Below are positions 21,261 through 31,545 of a stretch of 64,000 nt of DNA, one piece after another. The DNA comes from Leptidea sinapis. Its lineage: Eukaryota > Arthropoda > Insecta > Lepidoptera > Pieridae. Location: contig NC_066265.1 in the NCBI RefSeq assembly GCF_905404315.1, forward strand, positions 31,582,501 through 31,646,500, written 5' to 3'. How positions within the stretch are numbered: position 1 is the first letter of the stretch; each line of letters starts with the position of its first letter. The notes below the pieces were generated by a model. It was not told where the DNA came from, ran no database searches, and worked only from the letters and a program-made list of their open reading frames with translations. Position numbers and translations under genes: made by a program.

Positions 21261-22143
21261 TAATTTACATTTTCATCGTTTTACAAATAATTTCAATTAC
21301 AATATAATATGTAAAGTGATACAACAAACATACCAGAATCTATCTTAAAAGATTATAACCTTACAGAATTAGTAGACTACATGATTGTTTATCGTGGCAG
21401 CTTTCTGCTGGATTTTATCAATGGATCTGATTTCAGACAGTTAAAATGCATTTCATCAGCATCTATTAAAGGCGGCTTAAAATTTGTAAACTTTAACCAC
21501 GTTCGTGTGTAAGTGGCCTTACACCGTCCATGACAGGAAATAAAACCACAGATTTATACGGGAGGCAGAACGGCATTGTTGTTACAGTTATTCATTGGCT
21601 TTTGCGATCCAATGTATCGGAAATCTGACAGTCAGTATAATCTAATGTAAAAAAAGTAATGAATTCCATTGTAGATAGAGACATAATATTGATTTATTTT
21701 AACCTATATTTTATTTTGTTTTTAATTTATTACACAAAGAAGCTTAAAATATCTTGCCAAACTAGACAGCCAGTTTGATGACGAGATGGCGCTCTTATAA
21801 ACAAAATTAAACATTATGCACCTGATTATAATTTCGGAAAAAGAAAGAAAAACGGAAAAAAGGTATAAAACAAACTAAACAGCTAAACTAACAATTAACA
21901 ATAATTGATAGCCAATAAGTGAAAGATTCCTCAAAAAAACTTCCTTTAGTTTATTTTTAAGGGCTCACTGGCCTTCCTCTCCTTTCTAGTCTATATTGTT
22001 GAATATTTTTGGCACTAGATAACAATTTAGTATTTTACAATAACATATAATATAATATAAGCCACTCTTTGTACTATTAACCTTTTTTTTCTACACCCAA
22101 AATTTATCTTTAGCTACAATGTAATTCTACATAATTTGTTATA
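21261..22143. other. unannotated stretch
   Basis: Nothing recognised. Confidence 0.45.
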
Positions 22144-22206
22144 TTTTAAAGTGCTATAATAAAACTGAAAACAAAATTTTATGAACGATGCGGGACTCGA
22201 ACCCGA
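22144..22206. repeat. fragment of the tRNA-like foldback element
   Basis: TTTTAAAGTG and CAAAATTTTATGAACGATGC GGGACTCGAACCC match the left arm of 13002-13391, with an internal deletion of about 25 bp. The tRNA-like part stops after the T-arm. Confidence 0.7.
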
Positions 22207-22859
22207 GCGAGAGGTTGTACAATGTAATTGGTATTTATATTTACTGGTAATATTTTCAGATCTCTAAAAAGTTTTACATACTATTCTTTGTATTTTCTTG
22301 CTTTTTTATCGATTACCTGTTTTAATAACCTGTTTTTAATTGTGATAACTTAGCATCATATTGAAGTGTATAAACATTTCGCTATATAAGTATTCGCCTT
22401 TCAATACTTATCCATAATAATCACGTCTAAGCTCTCAAGAGCTCAGATCTAACTCAAAGCATATTCCTCCGGGGGTCAGCTGTAATTGGCCACTTGAACT
22501 ATACCTATGCAAAGACTGTTAATTTAATCTTCTTAGAGATCCCAAAGAACCACTCGAGTATCAAATAAGCCTGTAGTATGTCGGCGACCAAAATAACGTG
22601 GCCTGCTCTCAAGTAGACGATTCGTTGTTTTCCAAGGGGTGGAAGAGTGCGGTTTGTTAGAATGGGCTCTTGTTGAACTGGTCGTGAAGGGTAAGCCTGA
22701 CCGCTAAGCTGTCTTTTGGCATGGATGCGTAATGTTATGTGTTGTATGTTTACGAATTCTGTTTATTGCCTATTAGTTATATAATAAATATAGTGATATA
22801 TCGAAGTTACGCGATATATGAGACCAAGCGATAATAACCAACCTAATTTATATCATTTC
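22207..22859. other. unannotated stretch
   Basis: Nothing recognised. Confidence 0.45.
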
Positions 22860-22985
22860 ATAAACTATGAAGTGAAAAAACTGAAACACAATAAATCTTG
22901 CACGTCACTACTTCACCACAGAAGTCGCCGCTGTTATACCACAACTAGCCGGCACTCTGTACAAAGAAACCTCTCACTGATAACT
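22860..22985 (-). mobile_element. old SINE-like copy (5' part)
   Basis: Minus strand: CTTTGTACAGAGTGCCGGCT AG, GTGGTATAACAGCGGCG and the GAAGTAGTGACGTGCAAG hairpin region parallel the 5' half of the SINE with many substitutions. Confidence 0.6.
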
Positions 22986-23579
22986 GTAAAGTTCATCTAG
23001 GATTATCATAAAAACGAGACAATCGAACCACAAGTTGGACGAATAAAAATATAGATTTGAGCTGACGTTTAATTATACAAATCGGGTGCATAGCTGGACG
23101 TAATTCCAGAAAAAAGTTCCAATCTACAATCATATCGAAATCGAGTAAAGAAGACAAAACTGGTCACGTGATTCATATTAACGGACTGACAAAAAATGGC
23201 AGCCCCACTGTCACTCTTTAAATGACATCATGACTTAGCAGCCCAACCCACATGTACATACACTAATGTTTATTAAACTATAAACACGAATTCCTTAAAA
23301 TGTGATGTTTGTCGAATGTTTTTCAGGAACAACGTCCAATTAGTATTCTAGAAGTTTGGAATTAAATAATTAAAGTTCATGTCAACTGTATAGAAATTCA
23401 GACACAAACTAGAGTTGTCTAATAATTATTAATTGTCACTTGCAACTTGGAAACTTCATATTATTATGACGTCGCACTGCTCAATCGCTCCGTCTGGCTT
23501 ATACTTGTAAATAAGATTTACTTTGCAAGTTGCAATGGAAATTCATGCACAAATCAAATGGACTCCTTAGATAATTTAT
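22986..23579. other. unannotated stretch
   Basis: Nothing recognised. Confidence 0.45.
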
Positions 23580-23635
23580 ACGTCTAGTTAGAGTCTCTTG
23601 CTGTTAGACAACCGATGAAAACACGCTAGGTTTGG
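23580..23635 (+). repeat. solo end of the long-TIR element
   Basis: CGTCTAGTTAGAGTCTCTTG and TTAGACAACCGATGA align with the termini of 1300-2140. Confidence 0.6.
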
Positions 23636-23682
23636 GTTTTGAGTGGGAGGCTTCTCTGCTCAGGCACACACATTTTGCACAT

Positions 23683-23745
23683 AATAGGTACCACAACGGC
23701 AGAAATTGCCGTGCAGCAGTAATGTGTAAACATATTTTGACTTTC
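23683..23745 (+). mobile_element. SINE-like fragment with internal deletion
   Basis: GGTACCACAACGGC is followed directly by a GCCGTG.AGCAGTAATGTGTAA block; the rest is missing. Confidence 0.55.
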
Positions 23746-24000
23746 TATACAATATATAAAAAATTGTGTATACATTACTACTATATATACCCTGGAAGAT
23801 TATGTTCTGACTGATCACGCACCCTTAGTCGACTGAAGCTTACTTCACTCGAAAGCGTTACATAGCAGAGCAGAACGGCTGAGTTTCATTAAATACCCAC
23901 AAAAATAGTGCACAGTTTGACTAAAGAAGTTTTCACTTCAAAAAAGATATCCTTAAACTAACGTTTCCATCAATACAATAAAAAATTGCTTAAATTTTGG

Positions 24001-24299
24001 TAGGCACATATTCCTATTGTTAGTAGTCTGGCAGAAAAATCCCTAACATCACTTTATTAACGCACTTGTATAACAATGATTTTTTACGGTTTCTCTATTT
24101 GCGAAGCCCTGTTCTTTTATCCCTACACGCAATTAAACGGACAAGGAAATCTCTTCGTCACATTTTCCGCAAACACTTGTACTCCGCCCATTTCATGTCT
24201 TCCTGAAGCACATAGCAAATTAAATGCCATCTCTGATGATTACTTGCTAAAGCCCGAATCCACTAAAAGACAAGCTATAATTTATCACCCATTCCCATA
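24001..24299 (+). repeat. tandem duplication, unit 1
   Basis: ATCCCTAACATCACTTTATT, TTATCCCTACACGCAAT and TTCCGCAAACACTTGTACTC recur in the next unit. The 74-codon frame at 24076-24300 is not preserved in unit 2, which argues against coding. Confidence 0.85.
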
Positions 24300-24561
24300 G
24301 TCAGGAGTTTGGCAGCTATATCCCTAACGTCACTTTATTAACGTATATATAACAGTTATTTTTTACTGTTTCTCTGTCTCCGAAGCCCTGTTATTTTATC
24401 CCTACACGCAATCAAACGAACAAGGAAATCTCTTTGTCTTATTTTCCGCAAACACTTGTACTCCGCCCATTTCATGTCTTCCTCAAGCACATACCAAATT
24501 AAATTCTATCTCTCATGCTCACTTGCCCGAATCCATTAAAAGACAAGTATAGTAATTTACC
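24300..24561 (+). repeat. tandem duplication, unit 2
   Basis: Direct neighbour of unit 1, about 85% identical by eye, with small indels. Both units end AAAAGACAAG.TATA. Confidence 0.85.
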
Positions 24562-25071
24562 ATCGAAGCTTGAATCAGTTGAAATATGCAGTAAGTATGG
24601 CATTTTCTAGACTCGAGTAAATTTTTGGCGATATACAAAATTATTTACTGCAAAGCACTTACTATTTCATTTGAAATAATATTGTAATAATCTGTATAAC
24701 TTTCTTTGATTTCTAGATAAATGAAATAAATTAATTTAAAAGATGTGATGCAAAACGTCAGTCAGAATTTAATTAACAATAAAAATAACCCTACAGCTTA
24801 TATGTTTCTTTTAGTTTAGCATAGCTTTAGCATCGCTTCTGCACTGGAAATGGGTAGTATATCTAAAAGCATACTTAAGAATTAGGTACGGAACATTAGA
24901 TCCCTCTAGATGTCTCTCATTATCCGGTCACGGTTAGTATAAAATAAATGGTACATCGTGGGTTACTGAGTTTGGCATTGCGGAGCGTTTATCATCTGTA
25001 ATCTATGGTTTGTTTGCAATGTTGCGGCTTTTGAGTTGAGTCGGTAATGGTAAGGTATTCAGCTCTCATGA
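24562..25071. other. unannotated stretch
   Basis: Nothing recognised. Confidence 0.45.
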
Positions 25072-25290
25072 AATGAAATGAAAAATATTTATTTGAAACG
25101 TATAGTACACATAAATATACAAGTAACTAAAATTAAAACTTATAAAGGAAACAAACAATAAAATAGACAAAATCTGAAAGAATAATACCTATACTTTACA
25201 AAAATGGTCCCAACTCAGCATGTTTGCTGCTGTGAAAACCAACGCTGGGCAAACTTCCGTTGGCCTAATTGGTGACGTCACTCTAAATAT
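25072..25290 (-). mobile_element. probable LINE 3' end with (CATTT)n tail
   Basis: GAAATGAAATGAAAAATATT at the start reads on the minus strand as a tail after a moderately GC-richer 3' region (GTTTGCCCAGCGTTGG). No coding remnant; family not assigned. Confidence 0.4.
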
Positions 25291-25367
25291 AATTTTAAAT
25301 AAAACAAAAGTAATTTTAACTAGTAAAGTAACGTAACGAGAAATTAATACCTAACTAAAAACTTATA

Positions 25368-25825
25368 CTGGGTGGCCCAGAAGTTGACGTCCAAAGCTTA
25401 AATTTGTATTCGGCTCATTTTATTGGCCAATGTTCTGGGAAGTTTTTAAAAATAGTTAGAAGCCATAGGCCATTCTATTTATTTTTTGATACCTTGAACA
25501 TTTTCATGAATCTAGCTGGAGCAGTTATCTTGAACTTACGACTCAATTCTAAATTAGTTCCGCATTGTCTAAACTATTCATAGTTTCATATGTGGTTATT
25601 GCAACTGTTTTAATAATTATTAACAATAATAATAACTAAAAGTGTTCAAGAAAATTAAAAAAATGTCCTAAACCACAATTAGGTGAAAAAAGCAGATAAA
25701 AGGGGAAACAAATTATTATCTCCTAGCTACGCAAAATCGTAGAACATTCTTAGGGGTGATTCGGATACTCATCACCATGAGGCTTTCAAATTTTAGCTTT
25801 GGACGTCAACTACTCGGCCACCCTG
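25368..25825. mobile_element. mariner/Tc1-like MITE, copy 1
   Basis: Bounded by CTGGGTGGCC..AGAAGTTGACG and its inverse CGTCAACTACTCGGCCACC CTG, each outside edge being TA. Internal landmarks (TAAAAGTGTTCAA, CACAATTAGGTGAAAA, GATTCGGATACTCATCACCA) are shared with 53644-54080. 458 bp, no transposase. Confidence 0.85.
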
Positions 25826-26617
25826 TATGTATAATTTTAAGTTTTTACTTGTATGATTTACAGTTGTATACTCAGTGGGCGTAATGCTCATGTAATATTA
25901 TGTTTGTTCATCAAACTTCTATGAGCTGATGTGAGTGCTTGTCTACAAGTGTCAAGGGAGGAACAATGGTAAAATTTTTAATAAGCCTTTGTCAATTTAC
26001 AAAAAAATTTGATACTTTTATTTGCGAATACATCTCTATTAAAACACCAACTGAACGAAAACATAGCTATAGTGTCAGACATTTGTTTTTTATAAAACGA
26101 AACATCCCGTTTTGGCTGCGAACCTTTCCTTTGACGCTTTTACAAACCTCAAATATTTAATGCAGAAAATCCCTCACATTTTGTAAACAATGTTTGAATA
26201 TAAACTGTCTGAATGCTTAGCTTGGGTGCGGAATACATATAAAACATTGTTGTGGGGTCAGGTTTCATAAGTTGATTTTTCAATATTATTTCAGTAGGTG
26301 GACAATTCAATAAAACTTGGCCTGGAACTATTTATTTGTTTTTGGGTAGAATTTTACCTTTATTCCTTATTAAATGTTTACAAATATTCTTATAATATAC
26401 TTATTTCCACACAGATACTTCAAGTCATCTTGGAGCGCGGCACTATGTGTGCGTGTGCTTGTAAATATTTAACTTTGATGTGTGTGTCAATGACGCTCAA
26501 CTATAACATTTTATAAAACCTATTCATTTTACCATAAGACGTGTTGTTGATAAACATTTATTATGACATAACGCAATAGTTGTACAAGACATAAGGTTTA
26601 CGATTCATGCGTCACTC
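25826..26617. other. unannotated AT-rich stretch
   Basis: Nothing recognised; frames of 72-73 codons here have no domains. Confidence 0.45.
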
Positions 26618-26689
26618 GAACGGTTGGCTCAGTTGGTAAGAGCGCTCAGATGGAAATCGAGAGGCGCGGGTTCGAGCCCCGCATCTTTC
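26618..26689 (+). tRNA. tRNA-like sequence (SINE head), anticodon-position GGA
   Basis: A 72-nt homologue of 13067-13138: acceptor GAACGGT/ATCTTTC has one mismatch, the D-stem is GCTC/GAGC, the T-stem GCGGG/CCCGC is intact, and the anticodon stem is weakened. The loop again places GGA at the anticodon. The defects fit a retroposed SINE head rather than a working tRNA. Confidence 0.6.
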
Positions 26690-26747
26690 ACTGATATTGC
26701 TTACAAATTTTATTTTTGCCATCACTGTGACTAACATAGAGATGTAT

Positions 26748-26928
26748 AGAGCGTGCTTAGACTTTGCTCAGACTTTACTCACTTAAAACACAGGTGAGTG
26801 TAAGCTTGACAGCTGAAATTATACTGAGCCTAACCTAAGGCAGCCGAATGCAATAGACAAGTTCGCGTTTTATCACACTCAGGAAAGTTTAACGTAAGTA
26901 AAATCTGAGTAAAGTCTAAGTAAGCTCT
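26748..26928. mobile_element. MITE family Y, copy 1
   Basis: The left end AGAGCGTGCTTAGACTTTGC pairs with the inverse of the right end, AGAGCTTACTTAGACTTTAC. Central landmarks GACAGCTGAAATTATACTGA and CGCGTTTTATCACACTCAG recur at 32384-32581. 181 bp. Confidence 0.75.
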
Positions 26929-27184
26929 TTAGATCTAAGTCTTAAGTTTTAGCATTGATTTAACTATTGACGATATGTCATCGGGGTGACAACTAGCAAC
27001 TTCTATATAAATATTGAATGAATGTGAATTTAAAAATTCTCGGCCTGCTGGCAAGTCACGCCCTTCTCTAGTACCTAGTACATCTTACCTTAATGATATA
27101 AGTAATATTTGTATTATATAAATATATTTAAATGGATGTTTGTTTCCTATTCATGGATGTTTATATGTATTTATGTATGATTAA

Positions 27185-27423
27185 GTAAGTATATAGTATT
27201 AAATATATCGTTGTCTTGTACCCATAGTACTAGGCTATATGCCCATAGGCTGTGCCTAGTTTCATCATCAGCCGGAAGACGTTCACTGCTGGACAAAGGC
27301 CTCCCCCAAAGATTTCCATTACGATTGGTCCTGCGCTGCCCTCATCCAACTTATTCCGGCGATGATAATTTATGGTAATAATTTATAACTTTATGCCTAG
27401 TTTGGGGCAAGATAATTTGTGTC

Positions 27424-27430
<7 letters not shown>
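27185..27430 (+). repeat. dispersed repeat split by an RTE tail
   Basis: Same repeat as 6440-6540, interrupted at 27263-27393. It ends in TGTGTCAATATT and then the (ATT)n tract that borders the Dong-like element. Confidence 0.65.
27253..27403 (-). mobile_element. RTE-like LINE 3' fragment with 10-bp target duplication
   Basis: Plus-strand CAGCCGGAAGACGTTCACTG CTGGACAAAGGCCTCCCCC is the inverse of the lepidopteran RTE C-terminal coding end. TGCCTAGTTT at 27253-27262 recurs at 27394-27403 on either side. Confidence 0.7.

Positions 27431-27455
<25 letters not shown>
27427..27455 (+). repeat. (ATT)n microsatellite at the 3' junction of the Dong-like LINE
   Basis: About seven to eight ATT units, TAA/AAT on the element's strand. 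Matches the tract at 30331-30362 on the 5' side. Confidence 0.9.
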
Positions 27456-30329
27456 TTTTCTCAGCCTTTCGCTGGTTTGCCTGCATTTACGGGTCGAAAC
27501 CAAGTAAATGCAGCGTGTGGTGTTTTAAATTTATGTGTAGGGTGAAATGTCGTGTTCGTCAATTTGTAAGAACTTTCTAACGATTCGGCATGTATTTAAG
27601 ATGGCGACTTTTTGTAAGGTTATGTAAAGGGTTTCCTTTAGTTCTAGTAGTTTAAGACTATGTAACAGATGGTTTGGGATAACACCTGTGGTGGAAAGGA
27701 CTATTGGAATTACGTATACTTTTTTTTGGTTCCAGATTCTAGCCACTTCATCCTTCAGTTCAGTATATTTGTTGATTTTTTCAGAAATTGTTTTTTGTAA
27801 GTTATGAGTGTTTGGAACAGCAATGTCTATCAGGTAGGTTATTTCATTTAATTTATCTTTGAGCGTTATATCTGGTCTATTGTAGTGAATGGTTCTGTCT
27901 GTAAGTATCGCGCGATCAAAATAAAGTTTATATTTATCATTTTCTAAAACTGTTTGTGGTTTATATTTGTAATAAGGTGTGTTTGTGTTTTGTATGAGTT
28001 TGTGTTTGAGTGCTAACTTTTGGTGAATGATATTGACTACTTGGTTATGTCTATGCGTGTAATCTGTTTGTGTGAGTGTTGTACATCCTCCGGTAATATG
28101 TTGGATGGTTTCTGGTTGAACGTGGCATTTGCGGCATTTATCGTTTGATACTGAGGGGTCTTTGATTATGAATTTTCTGTAGTTTTTGGTGTTGACAACT
28201 TGGTCCTGTATCGCTATTATAAATCCTTCGGTCTCTGGGAATAGGTTTCCTATTTTAAGCCATTTGTTTGAGGCGGCGGTGTTTATGTGGGATTGTTCTA
28301 GGTCGTCAGGATGGCGGCCATGTAACACTTTTCGCTTCCAGCTGTCAAGTTTTTGTATTTGGGGATCGTTTCTTCGAGTGTTTTGAGAGCTTATGTCTTC
28401 GTGTAAATTAAGTGGAGTAAAGTTAATATCATTTTTAACAATGGCTTTATGAATTTCGCTGGTCTGTGATTTTAAGTGGAAAAAATCTTTTAAATTGCCG
28501 ACTTGTTTTTGACAGAGATGATTCAAATCAATGAGGCCCCTTCCTCCATATTCTCTTTTGATAGTAAGTCTTTCTATTGCAGATTTTGGGTGTAGATTAT
28601 TGTGCTTAGTTAGTGTGGTGCGAATCGTCCGCTCTATTTGTTCGATGTCTGTTTTTGTCCATTTTATGATACCAAATGAGTATGTTAGAATTGGGATAGC
28701 ATATGTATTTAGGGACTTAATAAGGTGTTTGCTTGTTAATTGAGTTTTACAAAGAGCATTAATTCGTTTTTTAAATTCTATTGTTAAAGTGTTTTTGATT
28801 TCTGTGTGATCTAATCCTCTAAGTTGTTTATATCCTAAGTATTTATATAGTTCGGTTTGTTCCATGGCTCTAATTATATCGATATCATTAACTGCATAAT
28901 CGCCCGGCCGTATCTTGCCTCGTTTTATGTGAAGTGTTCTACATTTATCCAAACCGAATTCCATATTAATATCTTTGCTAAATTGTGCTGTAGTATCTAT
29001 TAATTTTTTCATTTCCATTTCTGTTTTTCCATATAACTTAATATCATCCATATATATGAGATGAGAGACTATTGTTTCTTGTATATCGTGTTTGAGGCGA
29101 TATCCTGCACGACAATCACGCAGCAAATGTGACAGGGGGTTTAACGCGAGGCAAAACCACAGAGGACTCAAGGAATCGCCTTGATAGATACCCTTTCTAA
29201 TGGCTATTTCTCTAGTTGTGATGGTGTTTTGATTTGTATTCAAATAAAGTGTGGTTTTCCATCTAGACATAATATCGTGTAAAAAGTTTATTATTTTTGG
29301 GTTTATTTTATATATTTGTAATATTTTAATCAACCAAGAATGTGGGATACTATCGAAAGCTTTCTTATAGTCTATATATGTGCAATGTAGGTTTCTATTT
29401 TTTGAAGTCGCATTTTTGTGAATAGTAGAATCAATTATTAACTGTTCCTTACATCCCATGTGGCCTCGCCTGCATCCTTTTTGTTCTTCCGCTATTATAT
29501 TATAATGTTCAACATGTTTATTGATTTTTGTTGTTATGGCTGATGTTAATATTTTATATATAGTTGGTAGGCATGTGATTGGTCTATATTGTGAAGGGAG
29601 TGGAGATATCTGTAATTTTGGAAGCATATAGGTTATTCCAGTAGCAATGAAATCTGGAATTTTCTGTTTACCAATAATGATATCTGTAATATTTTTGGCC
29701 ATGATTTTATGTAAAGAAAATAATTTTTTATACCAAAAGTTATGAATTTTGTCTATCCCTGGTGATTTCCAGTTATGCAATCTGGCTGTAATGTTATTTA
29801 TGTCTGTCTCAGTTATTTCTGTGAAATCCATTTCTTCAATTGCATTCCATTTATTTTCTTCTTCTATAATCCAATCAGCTTTATCATTGTGATGTACTTG
29901 TTGTTCCCAGATGCCTGACCAAAACGTTTCCAGTTGTTCTTGTGTGGGCACATTAGGATTGTTTACTGTATCTGTTTTTAGTTTGTGTAAGTTTCTGTAG
30001 AAATTCTTTTCGTTAGTGCTAAACATTGTGTTATCATTTTTCCTTTCCTGTGCCTTTTTGTATCTTTTAAGTCTATGAACTTTGAGTGCTAATTTTTGTT
30101 TTAAAGTGTCTAAAAATTCTTCCGGTTTAATGTTGCTATTTTCATGTTTAGTGTGTGTGTTTCCTGTTTTAAATATTGCTTTAACATGCTTAATGATTTT
30201 ACGGGATCTATTGTTATTGATGTACTGGGTGAGTCGCCCACAGTCTGCTCTGAGTTTTTCTATATCCTTTTCTAACCTTATTTGCCATGGTGGTTTATAA
30301 CAGTCTTTGGGCCTTGTGCTTCTAATATA

Positions 30330-30330
<1 letters not shown>
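27456..30330 (-). mobile_element. R2/R4/Dong-like non-LTR retrotransposon in a TAA microsatellite
   Basis: A single large minus-strand frame, a short 3' UTR of about 75 bp containing a perfect hairpin, and (ATT)n tracts on both sides define the unit. The architecture RT, CCHC, restriction-like endonuclease is that of the R2 superclade. TAA-repeat targeting is known for Dong. The copy appears truncated at its 5' end, since coding starts abruptly at the microsatellite. Confidence 0.85.
27481..27513 (-). promoter_or_regulatory. perfect hairpin in the 3' UTR of the Dong-like LINE
   Basis: CTGCATTTAC at 27481-27490 is the exact inverse of GTAAATGCAG at 27504-27513, with a 13-nt loop. It lies about 18-50 nt beyond the stop codon on the element's strand and could be the structure recognised for target-primed reverse transcription. 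Confidence 0.55.
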
Positions 30331-30363
<33 letters not shown>

Positions 30364-30407
30364 ATAAGTTTGTAAGTTGCATCAGATATACGAATCGTAT
30401 TCAACAT
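27531..30407 (-). CDS. reverse transcriptase with restriction-like endonuclease (R2/R4/Dong-like ORF)
   Basis: An uninterrupted 958-codon frame. Residues 1-26, including a run of isoleucines, are translated from flanking DNA and the (ATT)n tract; element-derived sequence starts near residue 27 (YIRSTRPKDC). Visible RT landmarks: SPGIDKIHNFWYK (215-227), YRPITCLPTIYKIL (274-287), DYKKAFDS with catalytic Asp (346-353), KGIYQGDSLSP (405-415) and YMDD (452-455). After a thumb region comes a CCHC finger, Cys758, Cys761, His770, Cys775, then RPD (844-846) with Asp861 fifteen residues on, matching the RPD-x12-14-D/E signature of the R2-type nuclease. The enzyme would nick target DNA and copy the element RNA onto it. 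The N-terminal DNA-binding zinc-finger region expected in this group is missing, so the copy is probably 5'-truncated. The intact frame suggests a young insertion. Confidence 0.9.
30331..30362 (+). repeat. (ATT)n microsatellite at the 5' junction of the Dong-like LINE
   Basis: Ten or more ATT units directly against the first element-specific codons. Confidence 0.9.
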
Positions 30408-30422
30408 TTAAAGCGCTTGAAA

Positions 30423-30735
30423 AAATCCAAACTTTTACTATATTTGCCGTTTAACTCTTACTTTTTTATTAACCTTTAAAAATAAACCATTTTATCTACA
30501 ACTCCCGCATTATTAAAATTTCTTATTCAATTCAAATCGAATTCATTGTTTATAGCCGTTGGAAAAGCAAAATATGTCATTAAAAACAAAATACTGTGAA
30601 ATAAAAATTACCATTCTTTTAGAAGATCATTTCAAACCCTTACGTTCTTTGCTGTTTAACTGTTATTTTACTTTTAAGATTAATTAATAAATCTAGAACT
30701 CCCACATGATTAAAATTTCTTATTCAGTTCCTTAT
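30423..30735 (+). repeat. local tandem duplication, period about 195 bp
   Basis: TTGCCGTTTAACTCTTA ... AACTCCCGCATTATTAAAAT TTCTTATTCA (30440-30530) recurs as TTTGCTGTTTAACTGTTA ... AACTCCCACATGATTAAAAT TTCTTATTCA (30637-30730). Confidence 0.6.
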
Positions 30736-31183
30736 ACAAATATTTAGTATTTTATTAAAATAAATATAGTTATAAAACGTACTTTTACATATTAAATAAG
30801 AATTGACTCAAAGAATAACCTCTTATAAAATTCTTATAATGTCTTACATAAATTAATTTCTAAAAAAAAACTACCGTCTAAAATTTCTACATTTTCAGCG
30901 ACACTAAAGTTTAATCATAGGAAACTTTCGCCTGCACTGCAAAGATTCATGAATACATTATGCACTTTGTTTTAAGACGTAGAGATTGTTGAGTAAACTT
31001 TAAAATATTACAGGAAGCAAACGTGTTAGGGTAAAAAACTGTTAGAAATCTACACTTAAAGTCTGGCCTTGCCTGGTTACATATTAATACCACGCGCCAG
31101 TTCAAGGGTCCTTTGAATGTAGTCTATTTTTATTACTCATACGGGAAAAGTAATATCTTGGCGCTCGCTGTTGCGGTTAAAAA

Positions 31184-31545
31184 ATAATAGTAAAAAAAAA
31201 CTAAAAAGCACGCTTTATACGTGGGATGTAGAAGAAATATTATTTTAATAATATCTTAAAAAGCACCCCACGCTTTTTTTACAATAAAATATATTTTTTT
31301 TAAACTATTTTCAATTTAAATTTATTTTCTATTTTTTAGTTGAATTTTATATAAAGCGTGCTTTTTAGTTTTTTTTTAACTATTATTTATTTTTCATTTT
31401 TTAGTCAAATTAGCGTAATGTCATCGGTCCTCGATAAATCTACAAAGTTTGAACGAAATCTAGCCGTTTAAAGTGGGTCAAAATCGCGCCCAAAGAAGTC
31501 GGTTACAAACATACAAACATACAGGTGAAGCTAATATAAAGCGTA
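31184..31545. mobile_element. palindromic repeat plus LINE-like 3' segment
   Basis: ACTAAAAAGCACGCTTTATA near 31200-31219 is the inverse of TATAAAGCGTGCTTTTTAGT near 31350-31369, extended by A/T runs and AATAATAGT/ACTATTATT. Downstream, ATCTACAAAGTTTGAACGAA, GTGGGTCAAAATCGCGCCCA and ACAAACATACAAACATACAG have the character of a lepidopteran LINE 3' UTR. Confidence 0.55.

Noticed and set aside
24076..24300. 74-codon open frame as a gene
   Set aside because: It lies in a tandemly duplicated unit and the second unit does not keep the frame.
30331..30407. N-terminal isoleucine-rich segment of the Dong-like protein as a membrane helix
   Set aside because: It is translated microsatellite and flanking DNA, not element-encoded protein.
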